From: Spizellomyces sp. 'palustris'
Taxonomy: Eukaryota; Chytridiomycota; Chytridiomycetes; Spizellomycetales; Spizellomycetaceae
Assembly: GCA_006535965.1 (NCBI GenBank)
Contig: QEAR01000016.1
Location: forward strand, 241,867-305,866
Direction of reading: 5' to 3'
DNA: 64,000 nucleotides
Below are positions 35,401 through 47,800 of the stretch, in pieces. Below the pieces are notes generated by a model. It was not told the origin of the DNA. It searched no databases and was given only the letters and a program-made list of their open reading frames with translations. Made by a program: the position numbers and the translations under genes. Each line of letters begins with the position of its first letter. Position 1 is the first letter of the stretch.

Positions 35401-37952
35401 CCCGCCCTTGCCTTCATCACGGAATGTCCTCTCAGCTAGTGGATGCTGCGATTGGCTTTTCCAATTCTTGCTCCTGCTTCCTTCCCGATCATTGGAATAT
35501 TGTTCAGACTTGATATGGATGTTCTTGGCTGTGTCTTTTTGGTCAGAACGACGAGGCTCTGGCGCTCCGCTTCCCTTTGGTGGTGAATCCATCATTCCCA
35601 TATCTGCGAGGGTAGTGTCACTGTCTGCCTGCTCTATTAGGTGCCCAGAAGTATCAATCATCTGCTTGATGCTCGTCATAACAGAGTCGAAAGCGTCAAG
35701 ATTGCGTGCGTCGGAACGTGGCTGTGATGTCCGGCTCAATGGACGGGCAGATTTACCGTTAGAGAATTCTGTTGCCACTCGGTCCTGACTCTCGCGGCGG
35801 CCTTGCGGCCCATCACTTGCACGCTTTGCTAGGACCTCGCGCGGTGCAATGCCCTTGCTGGCTGCGTCTGGTGCATGGTCGTGTTTGTCCCCGTGCACTT
35901 CCCCACTTCTCGTATGCACCATCGTTTCCTCCTTTGGCGACGAGCTCGGTGGTTTGCGATCAGGTTGAAGGATAGCCACAACTCGGTCGCCTGGCTTGTC
36001 AGGGTCTTTTCTCCAGGATATCCTATCCAGGTCCCGCTCACGCTTGTCGCGAAAAACACCACGGTCGTGCCTTTCGTCCCGCCGAGGAACGGATGGACGA
36101 GGCTCTTGCTGTGATTCAGGCGCCTTTGGTCGCCATCCGGGTGCTGCACGCCGAAGGTGCTTCACATCCTCGGGCAGACTGTGACGCTTGAGTTCCGGTT
36201 GTGGCACTTCTGTAGAATGGTCCTTAATGGTCTCAATCTCTTCACTCGTCTCCTGGGGTTTATCAGCTTCTGGTCGCCCATTCGGCACACCTTCCCGCTC
36301 ATGCTCGCGAACAATATCACGGTCCTGCCTGTCGTCCCGCCGTGCTTCAGCGACCTTCGCTCGCCACCCGGGTGGGGTACGCCGAGGGTGTTCGGCATCC
36401 TCGTGAAGAGTGTGTCGCTTGCTCTCCGGTTGTGATATTTCGGTCACATGATCCACAATGTTCACAGTCATATCACTCGGCTCCTCGGGTTTGCTAACTT
36501 CTGGTCGCCCATCCGGTATGTTTTCATTCTTGTCGTCTAATCGGTCACCTGGCCGCGTGGCACGCTGTAGAAGCTGCGGGGGATGGGCATTCAAAAATCG
36601 ATTTCGCTCATCCCGCTCCACGACGCTCTGGTGTCGTTCTGATCTCCAGTTCCCCCATTCTGTGTGATTCAAGTCATTTGCGGACGCTGATCCCCTTCTA
36701 CGATCATGATAAACCGGGTAGCGGTCTCTGGAGGGCCCCGGCTGCGGTGGGCCTCGCCATCCTCGATCAACATCGTGTGAGCGATGCCTTTCGCCACGAC
36801 TACTCGAATGATCATCGGGGTGCCTTCGCTCAATGGATCGCTCCACAATCTTTGATACAGGTTCCCGTCTGTCAGCCCCTTTTAGAGCAGGGCCAACATT
36901 ATCTTGATGATGAACATCCAATTCCTCCACGACCTCTACGCCATCCACACCTGCCTGAAAGACTGGTACTTTTGAAAAATCCATGTCATCATCATCATCG
37001 ACCCAAGTATGGTCCTTTTCGTGTGGCGAACCGTCAGGGTTGCTGTAGTCACTATAACTCAATTAACCTGACCATTTTTGCTTCCGCACTAGTACCTTTT
37101 ACAAACATACCTTTGAGAGGGAGGCGTTGGAATTTGCCATGCACTCTTGATGGGGGGGACTGAAATTGACGTAAACACAATTCTAATGAGATCCCAAAGA
37201 TGGCAATAACAACGTTGAGGAGAAAACCCACCAGACTCAGGCCGTTGTGCCTCGGTTTGCTTGGTAAAATCAAATGTCCTTTCCGCCTTATCGCCCATCT
37301 TATCCCCGCCTGCAGAAGTAGCCCGTGCCTCTCTTCCCGTCTTCGGCTCTCCAGCGCCATCCTTCTTCTCCAGCTTTTGATTTTTCAGTGCTTCAGCCGC
37401 TGTAGGAAAGTCAGGGGAAGAAGGCAGCGGGGATGAGCTCGCCGCGGTTATCGCCCAATTTCGTGGTGATTTTCTGATTGGCCCCTGCGCGGATCCTGTC
37501 TCTTCACCTGACCCTGATGCCCCATTGTCATGCTCAACTGCTCCCACCGTTTCATCAGATTCCTTATTTCTTACTGCCCATCCGGACCCTCCACTGGGTA
37601 CTAAACTCACTGTAGGGTCCAGCCCGGCATTTTCCTTTCGCAAACTAGGTAAGTCAACCGGCTTGGGAGCAGCAACGAGGGATGATTGTAGGCGTGGTCT
37701 AGTACTTCCGAGGACCTGCAATCCATTTCTGGCAGCTGGGATGAACATGAACACAATATGTCAGAGATTCTGAATGACATCTTCAATAAAAACACATAAA
37801 GTGAAGGAACACTAACCGGAACCACCTTTATGCGTTGGCGTTGACGATTTGAAAGCTTTATTCAGATTAAGGGATTGCCGGTACCTCGAGCTACTGCCCG
37901 ATCCAGGAAATTGCGCGGTACGCCCGGGTACAGAGTCTACACTTCCCGACAT
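32441..37952 (-). CDS. BAT2/PRRC2 N-terminal domain protein, very large and disordered
   Basis: A 1,724-residue protein in four exons: 37952-37817, 37735-37228, 37051-35250 and 35169-32441, phases consistent. The N-terminus carries the BAT2 N-terminal domain known from animal PRRC2 and plant MOS1 proteins: RQSLNLNKAF, then ARNGLQVLGS, PVDLPSLRKENAGLDPTVSL and VPSGGSGWA; a DFPTAAEAL segment corresponds to the EFPTL element of PRRC2. Exon 3 starts with an acidic DDDDDMDF segment (compare the acidic WDD region of PRRC2) and is rich in Arg/Asp/Glu/His. Exon 4 is Pro/Gln-rich in its middle (34.8-33.9 kb), Lys/Glu-rich later (about 33.05-32.88 kb), and ends in an RGG-like tail. PRRC2 proteins act in translation initiation and stress granules; a similar role here is inference. 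Confidence 0.8.
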
Positions 37953-38844
37953 TAGTTGGTGGCGCTGCCAAACCGGTCAGTCAGTACAGCTGTTCACTCA
38001 TCATAACAGGACCAAAGGGGAAGATGGATACTTACAGCCAAACCGCCGGTGCAAATGTCAAAGTACAAGATTCGTACTTGAGAGCTTTCTTCCGCGACAA
38101 GTATGCGTAAACTTTCAAGCTCCTAGTTCAAAATGCCGCCAAGCCTAGCCCGAGGAACAGATATCCAACGGTAGCAAAAAAGGGAAAAGGGTGGCCACCC
38201 AACGGACTAGAAGGGGAACAGACTAGATGTCTGTGTCGTGTAAAGGTCGTTGGCAAAAAGCGTGTAGAGATGGCAAGTAAATCTCAGATTGCCTGCGTGG
38301 GAAACGAGCCCGACCCATCGATAGGAAAGCAAAGTTCCTTTGGAGCTGGGCGGAAGGGGGGGGGAAGAGTCAAGTGATCCCAATTTGGGTTATTCACGTG
38401 TAGAGGCACAGTCACCTTACGCAACGTGATATGTCGCTGAGGCTCGGCAAGCACATGATAGCACGTGATAGCACGTGTGGGCATCCATGTGTAAGCTGCT
38501 GACTAGACTATACAAAGTAGAATACAGGTGGACAAGAATGGTGGACAAGAATAAAGTAACCGTCAAGGCGACGAGCACCGTCGCTGGATTGGAAGTTTGA
38601 AGTGAACATGCAGACGATTACACGACGGCGGGATGAACAGGATTTTTCGTTCGCGGCTGCCGGGAAGGTGTATGAAAACCTTTATCTGGCAGTACGGGAT
38701 TTGTAGCTCAAAATGCGCGGTCGTTTAATTTCCATTTCGGATTGGGATTATATAAGCAACTGGTTGATATCAGCTGCCCTCGTTTTTCAGCTGCTGTTTG
38801 TTGTTGCGTTCGTTTTCTCCAGCAACCATTTTGAACCGTTGACC
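37953..38844. other. 892-nt divergent promoter region with CACGTG sites
   Basis: Region between the BAT2-like gene (minus) and proline dehydrogenase (plus). It contains CACGTG at about 38395, 38463 and 38473, the last two within tagcacgtgatagcacgtg. These are E-box/Cbf1-type palindromes. A short frame from 38713 continues into the PRODH gene in phase, but the presequence starts better at 38845. Confidence 0.45.
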
Positions 38845-40611
38845 ATGTCCCTTCCACTCCGTCAACTCACTCGCATCCGACCGCCGCACGGTCCTTGCTC
38901 TCTCAGCCTCGCTCGCTCCCTCATTCAAACTCGCTCATTGGCAACCGAAGCCCACAATTCGTCACTAGACAGTGTCCGACCCTACAAGACCCGCTCTACT
39001 CCAGAACTGTTAAACTCGCTCTTTGTCTTCCAGCTATGTGCAATGCCAAAAATAGTGGAGGCATCTCCCACCATTTTGGAGTGGGCCGAAAAACTGAAGC
39101 TGACTGGACCTGTTTATGCGGTCATCAAGCAAACCTTCTTTAGACATTTTTGTGGTATGCATATTTGATGAGCCTCGCCTCCGTGAACTGCAGACTCATG
39201 TATATTTTTTTCTGGGACAGGTGGAGAAGACCTTGCCGAAGTTGTTCCGACCATGGAAAACTTCAAGAGCCTAAAAATTGGCAGCATCCTTGACCTCGCC
39301 CTTGAAGCGGATGTGGATGCGGCTTCGCTTTCTGGACCTGCTGCGCAAGAGCAAGCTCGCAAAGTTGCTGGGATGTTTAAAGAGAGTATTGACATAGCCA
39401 GCAAGACACCAGGGAGCTTCATTGCGCTAAAGGTCACTGCGCTCGTTCCCCCATTGATTCTCCAGCGCTGGAGCAATACGCTTGTGCTACTGCAAAAGGC
39501 TTTCCGGGAAGCTGACCAAAACGGAGATGGTAGGCTGAATCTGGAAGAATTTTTGGAGCTTTCAGCTACATTTCCTCAACTGAAGGGCGACAAGGCAAGG
39601 GCACTATTTACTGCTACGGATCGAGATAAGGACGGCTTCGTCGACTGGATGGATGTCACGGATACGTTCTCACTCTACAACTCATCTGCATCTCGCTCTC
39701 TCGTCCGTTCTCCCATTGAACCTGTCACGCCCGATAATCAACTCATATCCGCCGATGATCTCGATACTACCGACCTCGTCATTCCCGATATTGACATCGT
39801 CGCACAGCACGCCCGTGACCTCCGCGTCCGAATTCTAGTAGACGCGGAGCAAACGTATTTCCAGCCGGCTATTGATGATGTTGGATTGAATCTGTGCAAG
39901 AAATTCAACCCACCACACCATGGTCCTAATGAGGCCGGAAGACGAGGTCCTGTCTTGTACAATACCTACCAGTTGTATTTGAAGGACGGATACGAACGGC
40001 TGGTGCTAGATGTGGAACGGGCAGAGCGGAACGGATACTCGTTTGGCGTCAAAATTGTGCGTGGCGCCTATATGCATGCCGAACGGGAGCGTGCCGAGGA
40101 GCTAGGACTTCCAGATCCCATTCAGCCCACCATCGAAGCTACCCATGCTGCCTACAACAAGGCCATCGATTTCCTAGTGAACAAAATATCCGGATTTCAA
40201 AGCCCTGACTCCAATATAACGGTGGAAGGGAACATTCGTCCGCTTAGTTTTGTCGTAGCATCGCACAATCAAAACTCGGTGGAACATGCATGCCGGCAAA
40301 TGAATCAGGTCAATGTTCCGGCAGGAGAAGGATCCGTGGCGTTTGCACAGCTGATGGGTATGCAAGACGGGACAACTTTTTCGTTGGCGAGCGGTGGATA
40401 TAAGGTATTTAAGTACATACCGTACGGACCTATTGGCGTGACGATTCCCTATCTCCAGAGACGTGCACTTGAGAATTCCGACGTGCTTGCAGGGGGTGGT
40501 GGGATAGTGCAAGATCGGAAAGCGATATTGAGTGAGCTGAAACATAGGTTGGGTGTAGGTCGCAATGCGGGCGGTGGGTTTACAGGTCCTCTTCGTTCAA
40601 AGGTAGTGTAG
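38845..40611 (+). CDS. PUT1: Proline dehydrogenase, mitochondrial, with EF-hand insertion
   Basis: FAD enzyme of the mitochondrial inner membrane that oxidises proline to pyrroline-5-carboxylate, the first step of proline catabolism. Two exons, 38845-39154 and 39221-40611, 566 residues. The start ATG at 38845 opens an Arg/Ser/Leu-rich presequence (MSLPLRQLTRIRPPH). The TIM-barrel core resumes with VPTMENFKSLKIGSILD and ends with the family signature YLQRRALENSDVL, where the two Arg contact the substrate. Between early barrel strands (residues about 185-250) lies an insert with two EF-hands: DQNGDGRLNLEE, a full canonical loop, and DRDKDGFVDWMD, complete except for Asp in place of the final Glu. 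Similar insertions are known in some animal PRODH. Calcium control is therefore possible but untested. Confidence 0.94.
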
Positions 40612-40882
40612 ATAGCAAGTTGGATTACGACATCAGCATGTAGCCATAATAGGAAAATGAGCGGCATAGTCACTTTTACTACCATATTGGGACAAATGAA
40701 TCCTGCGTTTCAGCACGGCGCTAAGCGTCAAAGTTCACACAAATTCTCCCGCGTTCGTTTTGGTCGTCAAAAAGCTTTTGGAAAAAGGACCTCATCCCCA
40801 ATTTTGCAACATTCCCCATTGACCACTGCAAGCATCTTCCAACGTTTACATTTGTTACGCACGCAGGCAGCTGCTCGTCGTT

Positions 40883-42300
40883 ATGCCACCAAAACCTCTG
40901 AGAATATCCAAGCAGGATATTTCAAATCCTACTCCCCTCCTCTCCGCAGAACAAGCTCAAGCCGCAGCGGCTATGGGAGATGTCCTCAAACACCCAACAC
41001 ACCACTATCAGCGGAGAGACGGTGGTGACTCGGGTATCAGTTTGGATGAGAAAAGAGCTCATATGGGTCAACATGCGATTGCACCTTTCTCGGCAGGCAG
41101 GTTTGACTCGTCCGCCAGTGTTGCTGGTATGTTGCGTGTTGTTGTCGCTCCCCACCAACTGAAAAGTCACGCAATTGCGCCTACACCTAGGTGGACCCAA
41201 CGACCCTCGAGTAATAAAAGCAAGGCTCCCTCCGCCGCGGCTGACAATGCGGCAATACCAGTCCTTTGTCCAAGCGCTGACGGTGTATAGACGGCAGGTC
41301 CAGGCTCTTGCTGCTGCTAGCGAAACCTTTGTGAGGGCTTTGGAGGATTTGGCCGAGTTTGTTCCGGCAGGTGAGCTCATGTGTCGTTCCCTGTACAAAT
41401 TTTCCCAGTAATTGAATTCACGCCGGTTAGCGTACATACGGCGACCTCATGTGGTGGGCGACCTGGATTTTCTAATCGACAGTACACATCTCATTGCAAA
41501 TGCTCATCAAATTTGGGTAAGCATTAAGCACAACACAAACGGACTGAACCCATCCTGATATCGTACGTGTGTCTTCAGGCCGAAAGCCTAGAGCGCGAGT
41601 TTGAAGCACCATTGACCCAAAATATCCAAAATATTATGACGAGAGTTACCTCGAAACAAGCCGAAAACAAAAACCAAATAAACAGTCTAGTGGAGCGATT
41701 ACATCAGGAAGAGGATAAATCATATAAACTGGGGAAGAAGAAGCAAAGGGATATTAAAGCCTTGCAATCCGTACGTTTCAGGAGCCCGGACTTTGACTTA
41801 TTCATCGCAATGCACTTAACATTCAATTTCGTTCATCAATTAGTCTCTAAATGTTCGAATGAGCATAGCAGATGAGATTAAACGATTAACAGTAGAAAAT
41901 CAAACGTTGCATGATACCCTTTCGCATCACAATATGGAATTTATATTAGAAAATTGTGCAAGCGGCGTGCGTGGCGAACTGCAAAATTACGAAACAATAT
42001 ACGAAGGCCTCAAAAAGGTATTGCCTGTTTGCATGTCGCTTTACGTTTATCTCTGCTCTAAACCACCCACAGTTGGGAGCGTATTCCGACTCCTCTGACT
42101 TTCCCCATAATTACCAAACTCAACGCGCTGGTCGCTTTTCAATCATGAGTCAAACACCCACTATACCACAAACAGACATCCTCCCACCCGGCGAGCGATT
42201 CCCAGATATGTCCGGGGACGATCGATTATGGGAGGGGGACGAAGATAGGTTCGATGTGGAATTGTTGAGAAATGCTCTTAAGAATTTGGGCGGCGATTGA
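40883..42300 (+). CDS. BAR-domain protein, Ivy1-like
   Basis: Predicted membrane-binding BAR-domain protein, 367 residues in six exons: 40883-41126, 41191-41370, 41431-41516, 41579-41770, 41844-42017, 42073-42300. After a disordered N-terminal ~80 residues, long helices run through MRQYQSFVQALTVYRRQVQ, LAAASETFVRALEDLAEF, THLIANAHQIWAESLEREF, a basic coiled segment GKKKQRDIKALQS, and NYETIYEGLKK. This order matches fungal Ivy1-like phospholipid-binding proteins (yeast Ivy1 binds the vacuolar Rab Ypt7 and I-BAR-type membranes). The last ~75 residues are acidic and disordered. Ivy1 orthology is based on helix order and the GKKKQRD segment; another BAR family member cannot be excluded. Confidence 0.68.
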
Positions 42301-42716
42301 TAACGTGCGCTGTAGCGATCATGATGGTCTAGCTGTGAGCCAGATTGGTCTTGCGATGGGAAACGTCTGTTACCTTTGTTGTTTTCATCAGCGGCATTGT
42401 TAAGTTAGTGTTACTGTTGTATGCATTTTATGTACCAGTTAGACCATGGTGGATGTGGTTCAGTGTTGATTTCTGATACGAGTTAGGTGAAGGTAACCAC
42501 CATGTAATGTATGTACAAAATCAAAAATTGAAAAGTATTAGGGGCAAATAGGGCGCAATGCCAGACTAATGGCGGGTCGGCAATGTAGAAAGGAACGGAG
42601 AGATCAGACGGAAAAATCAATTTACACCAAACAAACATCAAGAGCGACCAAAGACGCAATTGATATCACTCAAAATTAATGATCCAAACTCAACACAACC
42701 CAAAGTTGCCAATCCT
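42301..42716. other. Convergent intergenic region, no gene seen
   Basis: 416 nt between the stops of the BAR gene (plus) and TFIIA gamma (minus). It should hold both 3' UTRs. I see no open frame or repeat of note. Confidence 0.4.
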
Positions 42717-43256
42717 TCACTCCGGCTTTCCTCCCGGCGGAGCCCTCGCAGTGCACGCCACCACTTTTATCCGATCCGCATGAACGGTTTCACTTCCCTC
42801 CAGCTTGAATGTAGGTCGATCAACGATAAATGTCCATACATCATCGCAAAAGCGGTAGACGTGCAAGTGACCCTAATATTCCACTCAGTAAGTGCTTGAT
42901 TTTAGGCTGATACGGGCTATGTGGCGGGTTACCTTTATGGCAGCTTTGGCTTTCACTCGGTTGTGAAGGGCCTCGGCTATTGTCAAATCAAACTGAGGAA
43001 AGAGGGTTGGACTTGGGTTAGGCTGGGCGTGACAGACGCCGTACAAAACACCCATAAATTAACATTATACAAAGTGTGCAAGCATAGGCGACACTCGTAT
43101 ATGCAAGCCAACCGTTGCCCCAACTCTCTTTCGCACCTGCGCAAGGACCTTCATAGCAATCTGAGGATCAATATGCGACTCTGTAATCAATTCATCGAGT
43201 GTATCCGTCAAAGCCATGCCAAGCGACGACCGCCGGTACAGCTCGTATTGTGCCAT
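42717..43256 (-). CDS. TOA2: TFIIA gamma (small) subunit
   Basis: General transcription factor subunit that stabilises TBP on the TATA box. Three exons on the minus strand, 43256-43137, 42992-42933 and 42872-42717, all phase 0, give 111 residues, the usual length. The N-terminal four-helix-bundle part reads [20 protein letters not shown] and [13 protein letters not shown]. The second exon gives [11 protein letters not shown]. The beta-barrel part reads [17 protein letters not shown] and [10 protein letters not shown]. All conserved blocks of TOA2/GTF2A2 are present. The first intron (42993-43136) is 144 nt, about twice the local norm. Confidence 0.95.
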
Positions 43257-43634
43257 GATTGCTTGCCTAAAAGATGGGGAAGCACTAGGCGTTCGTTCTT
43301 TTGTTGTCCCGTTTCAGTGATCACGTGGGATTGGGATCAATGCGTCAAAGTTTGGATCAAATTCCTTTGTGGGTTCTTTACTCACCAACTGCAAATGACA
43401 GTAGCAATGAAATGCACGTTGCTTTTGCCAGACAGCCATCAAACTGGCGACCCTAGAGCGAGTCACCTATTTCCGAATTTACACAATCCCTTTGCACATT
43501 CAAAGTCATCATTCATATCAGACGCTGAAGCGTCATGACATGACGAACCATATAAGACAAGTCCCTCACGACGAATGTTCATCAAACGCTCAAATATTGA
43601 ACCACAATATGCACCAAAGAAAAGGCTATTAATT

Positions 43635-44564
43635 CTATTTCTTGGCCTTCTCCTCCTCTGCCGCAGCCTTAGCACGAACCTCCCGGATACCCTTAAGGCG
43701 CTTGTCAGAACGAGCTTTGCGGAGGGCGGCGTATGCCTGGACTTTGGGAGCCTCGCCGATGGGCCTCTCAATGTCGGTGTTCTCAGGTTGGACAATAGGG
43801 AGCACAGGACCACGCAATTGAGTGGCAGCGGCAACAGTGGCGGCCTGAGAGTTATAAAGTTTCAGGTCAGCAATTGTGATGAGTAGACCTCACCGGTAGC
43901 TGCATAGTCTTACATCAGCATCACCCTTCTTGGGCTTGTTCGCCTTCTTGGGGAAGACGATGAGTCGTGCAGAGTATTCCTTCAAACGCTGGACGTTCGC
44001 TTCAAGACCTTCGACAGATCGGTTCTTCCGGCGGTGGTCTACGGCGATACCAATGGTGCGGGCTTCCTTGCGACGGATGCCAGCTGCCTGAAAACACATT
44101 AAAAGGGACGAGATGTGTTAACACACATCGTAAAATACCCCATCCGCTTCCACTACCACTCAGCTTGTCCCCGCGCCACCATGTCCTCACGCTTCCCAAA
44201 CTCCATCCACCTCGTTGCCTTCAATCCCAAATATTATTCTAAAATGCTAACCTTGAGCTCCTCCAAGGTGAAACCGCGACCAGCCCTCAACTTCATGTTG
44301 TACTTGACGGTCTGACCGCGGACAGCAGGACGAAGAAGACCATCAACGGGACGAGGGGCAATCTGGGCAGCCTTCTTGATCCTGTGGACTCTCCTCGACT
44401 TCTTCTTACCGGGCTGGTCGAACCACGTGCGGACGTGGAGTTGCCTAAAACCAAAATCACGTCAATGTCTTATTCCCATGTCCCGACGTGGGTGGAATCC
44501 GCGAAATCGACGCTAACCAGTCCTTGCGGAAGTGCGCATTGGGTAAAACGTTGTTGTGCTTCAT
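43635..44564 (-). CDS. RPL13: 60S ribosomal protein eL13
   Basis: Large-subunit ribosomal protein, 207 residues in four exons: 44564-44518, 44444-44252, 44087-43914 and 43844-43635. Starts [16 protein letters not shown], then [68 protein letters not shown] and the C-terminal Lys/Ala/Glu-rich tail. All match eL13. The 164-nt intron 44088-44251 is longer than usual. A palindromic CACGTG motif lies about 160 nt upstream of the ATG (44726-44734). The gene is divergent from the meiotic ZIP4-like gene. Confidence 0.96.
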
Positions 44565-44725
44565 CCTGCCTGTTCTGTTCCTGTGTGGCCCGGGACGTGG
44601 AGATCAAGCGTCCGTGTGGGGTGATGTTCGGGTAGGTGAAGGAAGGAAGGAAAGGTCCCTCGTAATGTCCAGTTTGCGAAAAATGGTGAAAAAACATCAG
44701 CCAATCAAACACTTCCATTTCACTG

Positions 44726-44734
44726 TCACGTGAC
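44726..44734. promoter_or_regulatory. TCACGTGAC palindrome upstream of eL13
   Basis: A CACGTG core flanked as gTCACGTGAC in the 240-nt interval between eL13 (minus) and the ZIP4-like gene (plus). It has the form of a Cbf1/bHLH site. CCAAT is present nearby at 44700-44704. Similar sites occur upstream of eL15. Confidence 0.45.
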
Positions 44735-44804
44735 GCGGATATCGTTACGGATCGAGGCGACGACGAGCCAACGATTTGAACGTTCTCCAAATAGCTTTTC
44801 AGAG

Positions 44805-47800
44805 ATGGAACCAGAGTGGACCATGCTGTCGCTTGACCATCTACAGATTCAAAGTCACATCTCAGATGACATTAATCATTATATGCTCGGCCCAGGCGTT
44901 GAGGACCGGATGTGATTGCTTCATATTTTGATCCGATCAGCGGTTGTTCGCCCTACAATGTTTATTGCCCCTTACAAAGGCTAACAGTACTCTTACTTAA
45001 TGCAATGTGAGCTACTCGGCCGAGAGCCGACATGCACCAGAGTCTGAGGGCAATTAACCAGAGCTATATGCTTATGCAATACGTTTGCGCCACGCAGCGC
45101 CACGTGGTCCATGTACTGTAAGCAGACCCGATCAACCTGGTGGTCCACAAGTTTCCCACGTTGACCCTCGAGCGATGCGGGACGCCACGCCGGCATCGGG
45201 TTATGAAATTCTGGTTCGCGAGATAGAAGGTAAGCCGTACGACCGTATCATGCTCAACGCGCACTACTGATCTTGGGAAAATAGAGCTTTCTGGCGGTCT
45301 ATTCGCGAAGGATGGTGAATATGATCAAACATGCGCTCATTGTGCGAGGATCGTGAAGATAGTAGAAAAGATGAGAAGTGCCAAGGATAAGCAGAATGTT
45401 ACCTTTGTGGATTTACTAGACAGGCTTGATGACACTGGTGCGGTGACTATCTTTGCACAATTTGGTCATTGCGCAACTGAGAGATCTTCGAACGTGACAC
45501 TACCCAGGCGTACGCATTTGGAACGAGTCCCTGAAGATAAAGTTATCCACAAAAAGGATGAGCGCAAAGATTCTTACCCAAATTGCACATAGTATGGTAA
45601 CTTGTGCAATGACGTCCAACGGTCGAACATACCTCATTGATGTTCTCGTCAAGTGCGATCGGCAGCCTTCGCCCTCTTAACGTTAGCGGCTCCAGATGAA
45701 ATGAACAGCAGAGGTGCATTCAATATTGTCTAGTTGCATAAAATCGAAGGCAGCCCCTCACACTTGTGATAGCCCTTACAAAACTGGCAAATCTCGCGCT
45801 AAAAGCTGGGCGAAGTTGGTTTGGTAAAATGACAGCGGTCATGCCTCCCTGTGTGCTGCTATATATTCTTTACGCTAGATTCTGGCGATTATAACAAAGC
45901 ACGGGAGCTCTACGAACACTGTGGCAAGGTACATACCGTCGCAAATACATCACGGAGTTTCGGAAGTGGTCGTATAACAGCCAATGTTTTGCAGTATTCT
46001 GGACAATGCGTTATTGACGTTGCAGAAGCAAAAAGGCTGGCAGCCCTTACTGCAGCTTATAAAGGAGAAGTTGTGCGTATCGCCCCTGATCAGGGACGTG
46101 CTTGGCTCTTTGATGACCCCGACAATTTCAGGAATTTGCCGCCTCGGAGTCTCCCGTAGCATTCATGCTCATGCATAATGTCACGAAGAAGGAAGCCAAG
46201 GCGTACCTTGGTACCGGGGAGGTAGCTCACAGTACACGCACATCTATCTTCTGGATGCAACTACGGTCTTCACGCTGCTGAATTTCAGCTGGAAGAAGTT
46301 GCCCAAATCTGTCTGAACTGTGCACGCAGAGCCACAAAATCTGCCGATGCAGTACAATGGTGCAAATCTGGGATAGACTTGTTAGATGAGTCTAAAAGCC
46401 AAACGTCGGCGAATGGATGCGCGCTCAAGGCACGTTCTATGCTTATAATTGGACGTATATTGCTTCATGCGTTGACTGCTTCCATTAGACAGAGATCTTC
46501 CTCTTTTTGGCCGCATCGTACATGGAAATGAATGCATTAGAGGCGGCTGAACAGACTGCCGATCTGATTCTACAGGTGAACACACTTCAACATAATGTTC
46601 TTCGCAGCCACCTAAAAACATTTATACACTGGTGGAATGAATGTTATAGGCATCCCCTACTACGCTGCTTGGATATCACCTAAAGGTTAAGTGTCTGACC
46701 CTGAAAGATCCTCCGCAGCAACTTGCAATAGATAAAGGTATATATATGACATTTGAATAGTGATGAATTCGCGGCATTCACCGAGTTGATAGCATACAAA
46801 TTGGCGGTCGAGCAATGTGCTAGTACCGTAAAGGACCCAGAGCAGTTCAAACTGTAAGAATGTTGGTCAGAACTGGTATCTGTTTCTCTGTATAAAGTGT
46901 TGTGGAGATAGGTTTCTAGGAATGCTTCATATGATGGCAAACCACACGAGGTAAGGGTTGCAACTCAAGGCTGCGTGATATGCGCTGAAAATTCACGGCC
47001 CTACCTTGCACAGCCCAACTGTGGCCGCGGTGGCTGTTGACGTACTCCTGCACAGGCTTGAAGAATCAGCAGTCTCGTTAGAGGACCGTCAGGTGGAGAG
47101 GTTGCGTATCCTTAAGATGTACCTGCTAATGACTGCAACAAATGTGGACGATGGGGTCACTGCGCAAGTAGAAAATCTAATAGGTACGAGGGTGCCGGTC
47201 TGTCATCTCATACCGGGTTCTGCGGAGACCTGACAGCTATTGCGGCAGACGAAGTTGTGGATACAGATACAAATTTTCCATTAGCAAAAACCTATCGGGT
47301 ATGCTAAGATGGGTAGTTCGACAGTTCGGAGTTTGCAGTTTTAACTCTCGCCCGCAGTTGATTTTATGGCAAGCCGCGGATAGAGCGACTCAGGTAAGAC
47401 GGTCAACCGGCCTGAAAGGACTATGTCTGATAACTTAAATGATAGGAAGGTCATTGGGCGGATGCCATTAAGTGGTTCAAATGCAGCACCCGACTTTTAC
47501 TCGATGAGCCAATGGACTCACGAAATACTGGTATGGTCGGGTCTATATGCAGTGCAGATGTTTCCTATGCTGAAACTGCTGTAGCGCTCGTGCATCGAAA
47601 GCTATCTATATGCTACCTAGAGCTTGGACAGCTCAGTCAAGCTTACGATTGCTGTCTACAAGGTGTCAAGTGTACGCAATCTTTGTCGCCGAGCTATTAC
47701 TCAAATTGGATGTCACAAGCCGCCGCTAAGGAGAGTTCACCAACCAACGACTTTCTCAGTTACATCATACTGCTGGATCAATCCGATCAAGAGCGAGGTT

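Noticed and set aside
34764-36435. Plus-strand frames opposite the BAT2-like gene
   Set aside because: They come from the biased codon composition of the disordered minus-strand protein and have no homology or splice logic.
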